Of a stretch of 12,763 nucleotides of DNA, positions 1-8,367 are shown one piece after another. Below the pieces are notes generated by a model. That model saw only the letters and a program-made list of their open reading frames with translations. It did not search any database and had not been told where the DNA came from. A program made the position numbers and the translations under genes. Within the stretch, counting starts at the first letter, position 1. Each line of letters opens with the position of its first letter. This DNA is from Lachnospiraceae bacterium UBA1721 (GTDB lineage Bacteria > Bacillota > Clostridia > Lachnospirales > Lachnospiraceae): assembly GCA_002317155.1 (NCBI GenBank), contig DCIR01000087.1:1-12763 (forward strand), given 5' to 3'.

Positions 1-4
1 AAGA

Positions 5-877
5 CTAGTTCTTATGAAGATTACTTACAAATCCGGGTAAATCAAAGTACTCATCCTTGTGTGCAACAAATAAAGTACCTTCATTTGATCCATCAATAAT
101 TCTATGCAAAATCTCGATATCCTTACTGTTACAGATAATCATATCTGCACCTGATTTTGTAGCTATAGTAGCGGCAATGAGCTTAGTGTTCATTCCACCG
201 GTTCCAACATTGCTTCCTGTAGATTCCTTACCCATATTCATATATGTATCATTGAGTTCATCTACTACCTCGACAAACTCTGCATCAGGATTTGTTCTGG
301 GATCATCAGTATAAAGACCATCGATATCAGAAAGAAGTATCAGTAAATCTGCCTCAACCATAGCAGCAACAATTGCAGAAAGAGTATCATTATCTCCGAT
401 TTCAATTTCATATGTTGCGACTGTATCATTTTCATTAACTACCGGAATAACTCCCATTTTTAAGAGTTCTGAAAATGTATTGGTGGCATTATATCTGTTA
501 AGGTCATCAACAATGGTATTCTTGGTCATAAGAATCTGTGCTGCAACCTGATTATATTCACCAAACAGCTTCTGATATGTCATCATAAGTCGAGCCTGTC
601 CGATTGCGGAACAAGCCTGTTTTTCAGCTGTTGTAAGAGGAACCTTTGAACCTTTAATCTCGCTAATATGTACAGCCTTTTTACCTGCAGCGATAGCACC
701 ACTGGTAACAAGAATTACATCCTTACCCTGATTCCTTATATCGCAAAGTTCTCTTACAAGCTTCTCAATACGAATATAATCCATATCTCCTGTCTGTGAA
801 TGCTGTAAAGATGATGATCCTATCTTTATTACTATTCTATGCTTATCTTTTATAGCATTTCTTAATTCTTCAGTCAT
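5..877 (-). CDS. proB: Glutamate 5-kinase (ProB), short form without PUA domain
   Basis: ProB phosphorylates L-glutamate with ATP to gamma-glutamyl phosphate, the first step of proline synthesis in the cytoplasm. The 290-residue product shows the amino-acid-kinase fold throughout: KIGSSSL at 18-24, VTSGAIAAG at 57-65, QACSAIGQ at 87-94, NENDTV at 148-153, GDNDTLSA at 161-168, LLSDIDGLYTDDPR at 181-194 and GTGGMNTK at 225-232. The protein stops soon after the kinase domain, so the C-terminal PUA domain found in the roughly 370-residue enterobacterial enzyme is absent; this short form is known in other bacteria. The ATG at 877 has AAGG 11 bases upstream, a long spacing, with a three-codon reading frame in between. 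It is last in the left-hand run and has its own strong promoter. Only 4 bases remain past its TAG stop; proA would be the usual next gene but lies outside the window. Confidence 0.96.
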   Translation of the reverse strand: MTEELRNAIKDKHRIVIKIGSSSLQHSQTGDMDYIRIEKLVRELCDIRNQGKDVILVTSGAIAAGKKAVHISEIKGSKVPLTTAEKQACSAIGQARLMMTYQKLFGEYNQVAAQILMTKNTIVDDLNRYNATNTFSELLKMGVIPVVNENDTVATYEIEIGDNDTLSAIVAAMVEADLLILLSDIDGLYTDDPRTNPDAEFVEVVDELNDTYMNMGKESTGSNVGTGGMNTKLIAATIATKSGADMIICNSKDIEILHRIIDGSNEGTLFVAHKDEYFDLPGFVSNLHKN

Positions 878-885
878 TTTTTCAT
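874..885 (-). other. Three-codon leader frame (MKK) overlapping the proB start
   Basis: ATG-AAA-AAA-TGA is read from 885 to 874, and its TGA overlaps the proB ATG in an ATGA junction (877-874). The AAGG of the ribosome binding site lies 3 bases before this first ATG and 11 bases before the proB ATG. The frame is seen directly; that it is translated, or that it tunes proB initiation, is inference. It may be chance in an A-rich leader. Confidence 0.25.
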
Positions 886-917
886 AATCCTTAATTTCGA
901 TTTTTAAAACAAATTAT

Positions 918-947
918 ATTATAAATTCATATGTTATATTATGTCAA
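918..947 (-). promoter_or_regulatory. Consensus housekeeping-sigma promoter for proB
   Basis: On the minus strand a perfect -35 hexamer TTGACA (947-942) is followed by an 18-base spacer and a perfect -10 hexamer TATAAT (923-918). A second overlapping TATAAT follows at 918-913, with a 23-base spacing that is too long. The site lies in the 99-base gap between the upstream oxidoreductase gene and proB and points at proB. Transcription would start about 30-35 bases before the proB ATG, leaving a short leader. No terminator is seen between the upstream gene and this promoter, so proB can probably be read both from it and by read-through. Confidence 0.8.
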
Positions 948-976
948 ATATGCCACAACCGCTTAAATTATTACTC

Positions 977-2608
977 TTAAGCCAAATAAGCGGCAACTGC
1001 CTCGGCGACTTTTATTCCGTCAATGGCAGCGGATGTAATGCCTCCCGCATAACCGGCGCCTTCACCACATGGAAATACCCCATCAATATTACTTATATAA
1101 CGCTCATCTCGTACAATTCTTACAGGAGAAGATGTTCTGCTCTCAATGCCTGCTAAAATAACATCATCAGCCGCAAAACCGTGAATACTTCTGTCAAAGC
1201 TCTCCATTCCTTCAATAAATGAACGATTAAGTTCTTCAGGCATTATATCTTTAATATCACACCATTCATACAGGCCTTTTATTTCCGGCTTAAGTTCTGA
1301 ATCCTCGCAATACTTTTCATTTTGAATAGCTTCACCGTTTATGACGCTTGACTTGTAAGCACCATATCTTTGTACAGGAATACTACCATGGCCGATTTCA
1401 AATGCTTTTCGCTCCATATTTCTTTGAAATTCAACACCTGCCAGTGGATGTTCTGATCCAAAATCAGATGGATTAACAGAAATAATAATAGCGCTGTTTG
1501 CATTATTACCTGCTCTTCCGTTGTAACTCATACCATTGATAGCAGTCATACCTTCTTCAGATGAAGCATTTACTACATATCCACCGGGGCACATGCAAAA
1601 TGAAAATACTCCGCGTCCCGATGATGACTTGGCTGTTACCTTATATGCGGCAGCACCAAGATCACCTGCATCAATTCGTCCGTATTGAGAATTGTTAATC
1701 ATACTCTGTTTATGCTGAACTCTCAAACCGACCGCAAAAGGCTTTTGTTCCATCTTAAAGCCTTCATCTAATAATGTTTTGAAAGTATCTCTGGCTGAAT
1801 GACCGATTGCAAGCACCAGACCGTCACAGTCATATACCGAGCCATTTTCACATTTAGCTGATACTATTCTTTCATTGTCTATAACTAATTCAGTAACCTT
1901 GGTATTAAAATGTACTGTTCCTCCGAGTCTGATAATCTCTTCACGGATACCTTTAACAACATTTTTTAATACATCCGTTCCAATATGTGGCTTTGCATCG
2001 TAAAGAATACTTTCATCCGCACCAAACTCAGTAAAAGTCTTCATAACCACACTATTAAGCCCATAGGTATCTTTTATTAATGTATTAAGCTTACCGTCAG
2101 AAAAAGTACCTGCACCGCCTTCACCAAACTGGACATTTGATGATTTGTTGAGCTTACCCGTCTTCCAAAATTCATCAACAGTAGCCGTTCTGGAATCTAC
2201 ATCTTCTCCACGTTCTAATATAACAGGCTTAAATCCTGCATGTGCAAGAAATAACCCGCAGAACAATCCTGCCGGTCCGCTTCCGACAACAACTATTTTT
2301 TTATCTTTATCACCTGTAAACGGAAATACATAATCTACAGAGTCGCTAACTTTTAAGTTGTTCTGCAATGATTTATTTGATTTAGCAGATTTTAGAATTT
2401 TACCCTCATCACGAGCAGAAAAGTCTACTAAAAAACTGTAAAACAGTTCAGGCTTCTTTCTGGCATCAAGACTTCTTCTGATTATGCTGATATCATAAAT
2501 CTCTTCAGGCTTTACTCGCACTGCTTTTGCGATTGCATTTCTTAGTTTAACTGAATATTCATCAGCAGGAGTATCTGCATTTAATTTTATCTGATTAATT
2601 CTTAACAT
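977..2608 (-). CDS. FAD-dependent dehydrogenase of the COG2509 type
   Basis: This 543-residue cytoplasmic flavoprotein is of unknown substrate and resembles the COG2509 'uncharacterised FAD-dependent dehydrogenase' family. A roughly 100-residue N-terminal domain precedes the dinucleotide-binding motif VVVGSGPAGLFCG at 106-118, then LERG at 131-134. Family-type blocks follow: NVQFGEGGAGTFSDGKL at 158-174, CPGG at 340-343, GIESRTSSPVRIVRD at 487-501 and PCGEGAGYAGGI at 513-524, the last two being the C-terminal FAD-contact region. I place the start at the ATG at 2608, giving MLRINQ. It overlaps the previous gene's stop by 7 bases (ATGTTAA), and GGAGAGG lies 10 bases upstream. An upstream in-frame ATG at 2653 would run through the neighbour's conserved C-terminus and is less likely. 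The overlap suggests translational coupling with the other flavoprotein. The family call is firm; the reaction is unknown. Confidence 0.9.
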   Translation of the reverse strand: MLRINQIKLNADTPADEYSVKLRNAIAKAVRVKPEEIYDISIIRRSLDARKKPELFYSFLVDFSARDEGKILKSAKSNKSLQNNLKVSDSVDYVFPFTGDKDKKIVVVGSGPAGLFCGLFLAHAGFKPVILERGEDVDSRTATVDEFWKTGKLNKSSNVQFGEGGAGTFSDGKLNTLIKDTYGLNSVVMKTFTEFGADESILYDAKPHIGTDVLKNVVKGIREEIIRLGGTVHFNTKVTELVIDNERIVSAKCENGSVYDCDGLVLAIGHSARDTFKTLLDEGFKMEQKPFAVGLRVQHKQSMINNSQYGRIDAGDLGAAAYKVTAKSSSGRGVFSFCMCPGGYVVNASSEEGMTAINGMSYNGRAGNNANSAIIISVNPSDFGSEHPLAGVEFQRNMERKAFEIGHGSIPVQRYGAYKSSVINGEAIQNEKYCEDSELKPEIKGLYEWCDIKDIMPEELNRSFIEGMESFDRSIHGFAADDVILAGIESRTSSPVRIVRDERYISNIDGVFPCGEGAGYAGGITSAAIDGIKVAEAVAAYLA

Positions 2609-3879
2609 TTTGAAGCAGCCTCTCCTGCAATATATCCACTGGTCCATGCCCACTGGAGATTATATCCGCCACACTTTCCATCAACATCCAAAAGCTCACC
2701 GATAATATACATACCTTTATTAATTACAGATTCGAAATTTTCATTAATCTCACTTAAAGGCACTCCACCGGCTGTAACCTGAGCCTGTTCATATCCGTTA
2801 TCGCCTATAACATCAACTGTAAATTCCTTAGCTATAGCTGAGATAATCTCTATATCCTTCTTTTCAATACACTTATTAAAGTCCAGCTTAGCTTCCTTTA
2901 AGAAAAACTGAGTCAACTTCTTATTGAATATACCGTTAAAGAATTGTTCTTTTGTTCTATCGGATAATAACAATAATCTAAATTCCGCCTCCTGCACCAG
3001 CTCTTCTTTGGATAATTCAGGCATAAAATCTATCTTAACGCTTACAGACTTTTTATCTGACAAAGCTTTAGATGCAACTCTGCTGACCTGAAAAACCGGT
3101 ATTCCTGACACACCATAATCAGTAAGCTGTAATTCACCCTGTTCAGATACTATTAATTCACCGTTTACAATAACACTCACATTAGCACTGCATCTTACTC
3201 CGGATATAGCCTTCCAAGAATCTCCCGAGCATCTTAATCCACCCAATGCTGGATTAACGCAAGTTACTTTGTGACCCAATTTACGAATCAGAGAATATCC
3301 GTTACCATCAGATCCGGTCTTAGGAGCCGCCTTGCCACCGGTTGAAATAATAACTTTATCAAACACTTCCTGTCTGTTCTCTACAGAAACTGATGTGAGT
3401 TTTGCATTTTTCTTATTCTTGGAATTAGTATTCTCCTCTTTGATACTATATTCGTAGCTGATTTTATAACGAGCACCGTCAGGAGTTATTTCCTTAACAT
3501 ATGAATTTAATAATACTTTAACGCCAAGTGAATCAACTTCAAATCTTAACGCATCAAGTACAGACGATGCCTGTTCACTATAGGGATAAATACCTCCTCT
3601 TTTTTCGGTAAGCATAAGGCCTAATCCCTTGAAAAAACGTATAGTATCATTTAATCCGAATCTATCAAATGAAGACACAATAAAATCCCTGTCCTCGGAA
3701 TAATAATATTCTTCGGAAAGGGATGTATTACTTATATTGCATTTACCGTTACCTGTGACAAGTATCTTTTTACCAACCTTATCATTTCTTTCAAACACGG
3801 TAACCTTGGCACCATTTCTGGCAGCAGCAATTGCCGCAGTCAGTCCTGAAGCTCCGCCTCCAATAACAGCTATCTTCAA
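2602..3879 (-). CDS. NAD(P)/FAD-dependent oxidoreductase, HI0933/BaiN-like family
   Basis: This 425-residue cytoplasmic flavoprotein belongs to the HI0933-like family, also annotated as BaiN or 'aminoacetone oxidase family'. It has the FAD-binding GGGASG at 7-12, an ERND segment at 30-33, the family-typical GNGKCNISN at 43-51, STGG at 179-182, and a C-terminal GELLDVDGKCGGYNLQ at 394-409 followed by AWTSGYIAG. Residues 144-160 are a lysine- and asparagine-rich stretch that looks like a loop insertion. The start is a TTG at 3879: GAGG at 3890-3887 sits 7 bases before it, but only 1 base before the alternative in-frame GTG at 3885. It begins 13 bases after the flippase gene's stop and overlaps the next flavoprotein gene by 7 bases. 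The physiological substrate is unknown for most members, so the name BaiN should not be read as evidence of bile-acid metabolism. Confidence 0.92.
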   Translation of the reverse strand: MKIAVIGGGASGLTAAIAAARNGAKVTVFERNDKVGKKILVTGNGKCNISNTSLSEEYYYSEDRDFIVSSFDRFGLNDTIRFFKGLGLMLTEKRGGIYPYSEQASSVLDALRFEVDSLGVKVLLNSYVKEITPDGARYKISYEYSIKEENTNSKNKKNAKLTSVSVENRQEVFDKVIISTGGKAAPKTGSDGNGYSLIRKLGHKVTCVNPALGGLRCSGDSWKAISGVRCSANVSVIVNGELIVSEQGELQLTDYGVSGIPVFQVSRVASKALSDKKSVSVKIDFMPELSKEELVQEAEFRLLLLSDRTKEQFFNGIFNKKLTQFFLKEAKLDFNKCIEKKDIEIISAIAKEFTVDVIGDNGYEQAQVTAGGVPLSEINENFESVINKGMYIIGELLDVDGKCGGYNLQWAWTSGYIAGEAASKC

Positions 3880-3886
3880 AATCACA

Positions 3887-3890
3887 CCTC
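3887..3890 (-). promoter_or_regulatory. Ribosome binding site that decides a TTG start
   Basis: GAGG at 3890-3887 is 7 bases from the TTG at 3879 and 1 base from the GTG at 3885. Only the TTG has workable spacing, and it gives MKIAVIGGG, the usual N-terminus for this fold. Confidence 0.7.
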
Positions 3891-3892
3891 AA

Positions 3893-5497
3893 CTATAAAA
3901 CATGGAGCATTTGTCCCAATGCGTAAATAAATCTGTTGCCGGGAATATTTTCCAGCTCATTATCTTTGAAATTTCTAAATACAAGCAATAAAATCACATA
4001 AACAATAAGCATTTCAACAGAACAGAAAATCAATGTAAATATATTACCAAGATGTGGGGCAATAACCTTGGTTAAAAGCAAATTAAATGCTGCACATATC
4101 ACTCCGACAACTACAGGTACACCAATATTTGAAATTGGATCAATCTGCATATCAAGCCTAAATATAACCAGTACAGCAAATATAATAGTCTGTATAGTAA
4201 AATATATTAAAATAGCAATCATTACAGCCATCAGTACTGACATGTTGCTCTTAATAAATACGCTTAAGAAAACACCAAATAATACAGCACTAACGATTTC
4301 TACCAAAAGACCAAGGAATCCCTGACCATTCATGATAAGTACTCTCAGCATATAGATAGATATTGTAGCAAGAATAATCGCAAAAGCACCGTATGTATAC
4401 AAAGTGTTAATCTCTACAGCGCGCTCTCCCGCAATAAGCGAAGATATAATACTCCCCTCTGCAATTAATAATGAAGCTCCAAAAACACTGTAAATCACGG
4501 ATAGATGGAAGCCGGTCTGAAAGACGCTTCTTGCCTGTCTCATCTCTTTACGTTTGGTCAATCGGTTGGCTTTAGAAGCAAGCGGAAAGGCAACCAAAAA
4601 TCCAACCATAACAAATAATGTGCAAGGAGCACCTATTGTTCCGGTTATCAGGCCTAAATCAACGGCAAGATCTATTCCGGTCTCATAATGTTTTCTGAGA
4701 AGGGCAAAAATCAATACTATAGGAATAAACAATAATAAAAGATTTATTCCTTCTACAAATCTTTTTTTCCATATAATAGTAAATACATTTCCGTTATTCT
4801 CATTACGCTGATAATAATCATCGTCATATTCGCTTAATCTACGCTTAACTCCAAGACGTATAATCATTAAAAAGATAAGAACAACAAGTTCAGCCACCAC
4901 TGCAGATATCAGGATTCCCAAATTACCGTATACTGATGCAAAGTCCTCCTGCTTTAACAATGCCGCAATTTTTTTACCATATTCTTTTACTGCAGACGAC
5001 AATACTACTCCCATCACAAAAATGATGGTATATCTGATAATAGCTCCAAATCCGGCGGCTAACTCATAGCCCTTACCTGATAAATATCCGGCATAACCTT
5101 CCGAAACCATTCGCATAAAGAATATTGGTCCCATTAGCCACATCAAAAAGTATGAATGAGTAAATCCAAGTCCCCTGCTAAGAATAAACGCACCTGCAAT
5201 CGATAATACGGCTCCTACGATTATTCCTGTTATAAGCTGCATTGAAAAACTATATTTCCATACCAGTCTGGCGGCTTTCGTTTTACCTTTTTGATTTTTA
5301 CCCCTAATCATTCTTCCGACAATATCCGAGAAATTCTTGCCGAATATAATCCACAATATTTCATAGAAAAAGTAAGTGGTCATCAGATAACCGATTCCGA
5401 TATCACCTACCTGTATTCTGAAAATAATGCACGAAGCAAAAAGAATAACCAGTGAAAAGTATTCCATTTGTAATTTTTTAACTATCGACTGGTTCAT
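3893..5497 (-). CDS. Polytopic membrane protein, MOP-superfamily flippase/MATE-like
   Basis: This 534-residue integral membrane protein has about 14 hydrophobic segments, near residues 12-28, 37-53, 85-107, 117-133, 150-170, 192-214, 248-268, 281-305, 330-348, 367-387, 393-413, 420-446, 458-478 and 485-507. A charged loop at 215-247 contains EYDDDYYQRNENN. Length, segment number and the two-halves layout fit the multidrug/oligosaccharidyl-lipid/polysaccharide exporter superfamily (MviN, SpoVB/Wzx-like, MATE). I cannot assign a subfamily or substrate by eye, so lipid-linked sugar flipping is inference. The ATG at 5497 is preceded by AGGA about 10 bases upstream. The gene lies 35 bases after ybeY and 13 bases before the first flavoprotein gene, in the same direction without a visible terminator, so it is probably co-transcribed with them. 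It is an unusual partner for ybeY and phoH. Confidence 0.75.
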   Translation of the reverse strand: MNQSIVKKLQMEYFSLVILFASCIIFRIQVGDIGIGYLMTTYFFYEILWIIFGKNFSDIVGRMIRGKNQKGKTKAARLVWKYSFSMQLITGIIVGAVLSIAGAFILSRGLGFTHSYFLMWLMGPIFFMRMVSEGYAGYLSGKGYELAAGFGAIIRYTIIFVMGVVLSSAVKEYGKKIAALLKQEDFASVYGNLGILISAVVAELVVLIFLMIIRLGVKRRLSEYDDDYYQRNENNGNVFTIIWKKRFVEGINLLLLFIPIVLIFALLRKHYETGIDLAVDLGLITGTIGAPCTLFVMVGFLVAFPLASKANRLTKRKEMRQARSVFQTGFHLSVIYSVFGASLLIAEGSIISSLIAGERAVEINTLYTYGAFAIILATISIYMLRVLIMNGQGFLGLLVEIVSAVLFGVFLSVFIKSNMSVLMAVMIAILIYFTIQTIIFAVLVIFRLDMQIDPISNIGVPVVVGVICAAFNLLLTKVIAPHLGNIFTLIFCSVEMLIVYVILLLVFRNFKDNELENIPGNRFIYALGQMLHVL

Positions 5498-5532
5498 TAA
5501 AATAAAATCCTACTTTCTTAATTCCATAAATC

Positions 5533-6039
5533 TTATATATCTCTGGTAATTCCAAGGTCTGCCAGGGCTTTTTCCTGTCTTTCTTCCATTACTTTGGCCT
5601 CATCCTCTGTCATATGATCATAACCTGACAAATGAAGCATACTGTGAGCTACGAGAAACGCAAATTCTCTTTTTACTGAATGTCCATATTCTTCAGCCTG
5701 TGAATATATACGTTCAACATTAAGAATAATATCACCCAGTACAAGCTCATTGGTCTCAGGATCAAGATAATCCGCTTCTTCTCCTTCCGGTATATAATAT
5801 TCACCCGGAGTATCGAATTCAAAATTAGGAAACGACAATACATCTGTCTCTTTATCTATATTTCTGAATTGATTGTTATATTCCCTTATTCCTTCATTAT
5901 CAGTCACCAGTACATTGACAGATAAATTGTCAAAAGGACAATTCTCATTAGCCAGAACCTGTTTTCCAACCATTTGAGCAAGTTCCTCTATATCAAACGG
6001 AAAATCTTTTTCTGTCTCATTTTCAACATAAAAAGTCAT
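5533..6039 (-). CDS. ybeY: Endoribonuclease YbeY, 16S rRNA maturation
   Basis: YbeY is a zinc-dependent single-strand endoribonuclease needed for 16S rRNA 3'-end maturation and ribosome quality control. The 168-residue product has the family blocks RNIDKETDVLSFP at 59-71, GDIILN at 102-107 and the zinc-binding HSMLHLSGYDH at 132-142, with H132, H136 and H142 in the H-x3-H-x5-H spacing. The more common HGxLHL reads HSMLHL here, a mild variant that leaves the ligands intact. Residues 78-98 form an acidic insertion (PGEYYIPEGEEADYLDPETNE) between the first two blocks, as in other clostridial members. GGAG stands 8 bases before the ATG at 6039. The gene follows phoH after 17 bases, a pairing common across bacteria, which supports both calls. 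No C-terminal fused domain is visible. Confidence 0.97.
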   Translation of the reverse strand: MTFYVENETEKDFPFDIEELAQMVGKQVLANENCPFDNLSVNVLVTDNEGIREYNNQFRNIDKETDVLSFPNFEFDTPGEYYIPEGEEADYLDPETNELVLGDIILNVERIYSQAEEYGHSVKREFAFLVAHSMLHLSGYDHMTEDEAKVMEERQEKALADLGITRDI

Positions 6040-6056
6040 ATATTTTTCTCCAAAAA

Positions 6057-7034
6057 CTACTTTCTGCTTCTTCTTTGCTCGTTAGCTTCGAACTTATCAT
6101 AAGCCTCAACAATACGCTGTACCAATGGATGTCTCACAACGTCCTTATTGGTTAACTTGCAAAACGAAATGCCTTCGATATTTGAAAGTACCTTTCCGGC
6201 AATATCAAGTCCGGATTTTGTTCCGATAGGAAGATCTTTTTGAGTAGCGTCACCGGTCACAACAACTTTTGAGCCAAAACCGATTCTGGTAAGAAACATC
6301 TTCATCTGTGCAGGTGTAGTGTTCTGTGCCTCATCTAGAATAATGAATGAACTGTCAAGAGTTCTGCCACGCATATATGCCAATGGTGCAACTTCTATAA
6401 GTCCTTTTTCCATATTTTTAGTAAAGCTTTCCGCACCCATTATCTGATAAAGTGCATCATAAAGTGGTCTGAGATAAGGATCAACTTTACTCTGAAGATC
6501 TCCCGGAAGGAAACCAAGCTTCTCACCGGCTTCAATAGCAGGTCTAGTCAGAATAATTCGCTCTACCTCTTCATTCTTAAAGGCTGTTATAGCCATTGCC
6601 ATTGCCAAATATGTTTTACCGGTTCCTGCAGGTCCAAGGCCGAATGTAACCATATTCTTTCTTATAGCATCAATATACTTTTTCTGACCTACAGTCTTAG
6701 GCTTGATTGGCTTACCATTAATTGTATGGCAGATAACATCTCCATCAATGTCTTTCATTGACTGAAGCTCATTTTCTTTCTCCATTGAAATGGCATAATT
6801 TACATTCTGTTCTTCTATCATATTTCCCCCATTGGAAAAATCATTTAATTCCAATAATACATTAATAGCTCTATGTACATCAGATTCCCTACCTTTTACG
6901 GTAAGTTTTCCATTGCGGTCTATAACATATACGTTGTAATCATTTTCGACCTTGCGTATATACGAATCATTACTACCAAAAATCTTCTGCATATTCTCGG
7001 TAGTCAATTCAATACTCTTTGAATATTCTTCCAT
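6057..7034 (-). CDS. phoH: PhoH family P-loop ATPase
   Basis: This 325-residue cytoplasmic ATPase is of the PhoH/PhoL type, related to helicase core domains and linked by neighbourhood to RNA and ribosome metabolism. The N-terminal 65 residues look like a KH-type nucleic-acid-binding segment (VYVIDRNGKLTVKGRE at 35-50). Then come the Walker A motif GPAGTGKT at 134-141, LTRPAIEAGEKLGFLPGD at 162-179, the Walker B motif FIILDEAQN at 230-238, GDATQKDLP at 261-269 and VVRHPLVQ at 299-306. Length and motif order match the full-length Gram-positive form. Its ATG at 7034 shares one base with the pdp stop (TAATG), pointing to translational coupling. It is followed after 17 bases by ybeY, its usual partner. 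Its exact cellular reaction is not established. The tail is basic (RRSRK). Confidence 0.96.
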   Translation of the reverse strand: MEEYSKSIELTTENMQKIFGSNDSYIRKVENDYNVYVIDRNGKLTVKGRESDVHRAINVLLELNDFSNGGNMIEEQNVNYAISMEKENELQSMKDIDGDVICHTINGKPIKPKTVGQKKYIDAIRKNMVTFGLGPAGTGKTYLAMAMAITAFKNEEVERIILTRPAIEAGEKLGFLPGDLQSKVDPYLRPLYDALYQIMGAESFTKNMEKGLIEVAPLAYMRGRTLDSSFIILDEAQNTTPAQMKMFLTRIGFGSKVVVTGDATQKDLPIGTKSGLDIAGKVLSNIEGISFCKLTNKDVVRHPLVQRIVEAYDKFEANEQRRSRK

Positions 7035-8335
7035 TAAATAATACCTATAACCATATTAGGATAAGGTACACAATCCTCATCAATATGATATGCTCTTAAA
7101 AATCTCTCTATAGCAGCATTACATTTCTCATTATCATTGGCATAAAAGGTTCCAAGAATATCACCTTCATCAACGTGCTCACCAACCTTATGCAATAATC
7201 TTATTCCGACAGAAAGGTCTATAACACTTTCTTTTGTCTCTCTTCCTCCACCAAGCATAAGAGAACAAATTCCTATTTCATCACAATCTATATGACTTAT
7301 ATAACCGGCTTTGGGAGCTTTTACTTCTACTACAATTTTACCCAGCTCAAACAGATCTGTATTATATACATATTCAGGATCACCGCCCTGAGCCTTGACA
7401 AATTCAGCCAACTTATCAAGAGCCTTACCCGAACTGATAACTTCTGATATCATATCAGTGGCTTCCTGTCTGTCCTTAGCCTTTCCACCGTTCACAAGCA
7501 TTTCAGCACCAAGTGCATATACAAGCTCAGTAAAATCTGCAGGTCCTTTACCCTTTAATGTGTCAATGGCTTCAATGACCTCAAGTGCATTACCGACTGC
7601 ATAGCCCAAAGGCTGATCCATATTCGAAATAATAGCAGACATTTTTCTGCCGGCATTACGTCCTATTTCAACCATCTCGCGTGCAAGAGCAAATGAATCT
7701 TCTTCGGTCTTCATAAATGCACCGCTACCGGTTTTAACATCAAGCACAATTGAATCAGCTCCAGCCGCAAGCTTCTTACTCATAATAGAGCTTGCAATAA
7801 GCGACATATTATCCACAGTAGCTGTCACATCACGAAGTGCATACAGCTTCTTATCCGCAGGAGCTAAATCAGCTGTCTGACCCATAATAGCTATGCCAAT
7901 TTCATTAACATTCTTTATAAAGGTGTCATTGGAAATAGCTGTTGAAAATCCCGGGAAGCTTTCGAGCTTATCGATTGTTCCGCCGGTATGTCCGAGACCA
8001 CGTCCGCTCATTTTTGCCACAGGCACTCCAAGTGAAGCAACAATTGGTGTTAGCGCTAATGATGTCTTATCACCAACTCCACCTGTACTATGTTTATCAA
8101 CCTTTATTCCATTAACAGCAGATAAATCAAGCTTCTCGCCGCTATCTGCCATTGCCAAAGTTAGAGTGAGTGTTTCCCTGGCTGTCATCTTCTGGAAATA
8201 GATGGCCATCATCAGACTGCTTACCTGGTAATCAGGTATTTCGCCTTTAGTATATCCTTCAATAAAATAGCGAATTTCCTCATCACTGAGTTCTCCACCA
8301 TTTCTCTTTTTCATAATGATATCGTACATTCTCAT
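7034..8335 (-). CDS. pdp: Pyrimidine-nucleoside phosphorylase
   Basis: This enzyme cleaves uridine, thymidine or deoxyuridine with phosphate to the free base and (deoxy)ribose-1-phosphate, in cytoplasmic pyrimidine salvage. The 433 residues match the usual length. The phosphate site is DKHSTGGVGDK at 80-90 and the family signature SGRGLGHTGGTIDKLES is at 110-126. R168, S183 and K187 stand where the pyrimidine-base contacts of E. coli thymidine phosphorylase (R171, S186, K190) are expected, and LDVKTGSGAFM follows at 198-208. In Firmicutes this fold is generally the broad-specificity Pdp, but DeoA (thymidine-specific) cannot be excluded by eye. GGAGG stands 7 bases before the ATG at 8335. The gene follows nth after 32 bases and overlaps phoH by one base. 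The other salvage genes often beside it (cytidine deaminase, phosphopentomutase, deoxyribose-phosphate aldolase) are not in the window. Confidence 0.95.
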   Translation of the reverse strand: MRMYDIIMKKRNGGELSDEEIRYFIEGYTKGEIPDYQVSSLMMAIYFQKMTARETLTLTLAMADSGEKLDLSAVNGIKVDKHSTGGVGDKTSLALTPIVASLGVPVAKMSGRGLGHTGGTIDKLESFPGFSTAISNDTFIKNVNEIGIAIMGQTADLAPADKKLYALRDVTATVDNMSLIASSIMSKKLAAGADSIVLDVKTGSGAFMKTEEDSFALAREMVEIGRNAGRKMSAIISNMDQPLGYAVGNALEVIEAIDTLKGKGPADFTELVYALGAEMLVNGGKAKDRQEATDMISEVISSGKALDKLAEFVKAQGGDPEYVYNTDLFELGKIVVEVKAPKAGYISHIDCDEIGICSLMLGGGRETKESVIDLSVGIRLLHKVGEHVDEGDILGTFYANDNEKCNAAIERFLRAYHIDEDCVPYPNMVIGII

Positions 8336-8367
8336 AGTGCCACCTCCAGGTTGCTAATCAACTCCAG

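Noticed and set aside
961..982. GCTTAA/TTAAGC inverted repeat around the stop of the COG2509-like gene
   Set aside because: Only 6 bp with a 10-base loop and no T-tract on the minus strand, so it is not credible as a terminator.
2609..2653. Upstream in-frame ATG extending the COG2509-like protein by 15 residues
   Set aside because: The extension overlaps the conserved C-terminal region of the preceding gene and gives an atypical MGMDQWIYC beginning. The ATG at 2608 fits the coupled arrangement.
3879..3885. GTG at 3885 as start of the HI0933-like gene
   Set aside because: It is 1 base from the GAGG ribosome binding site, too close to work; the TTG at 3879 has 7-base spacing.
7893..8201. 102-codon plus-strand open frame opposite pdp
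   Set aside because: It is antisense to the conserved phosphorylase signature region, and the composition follows from the codons of pdp.
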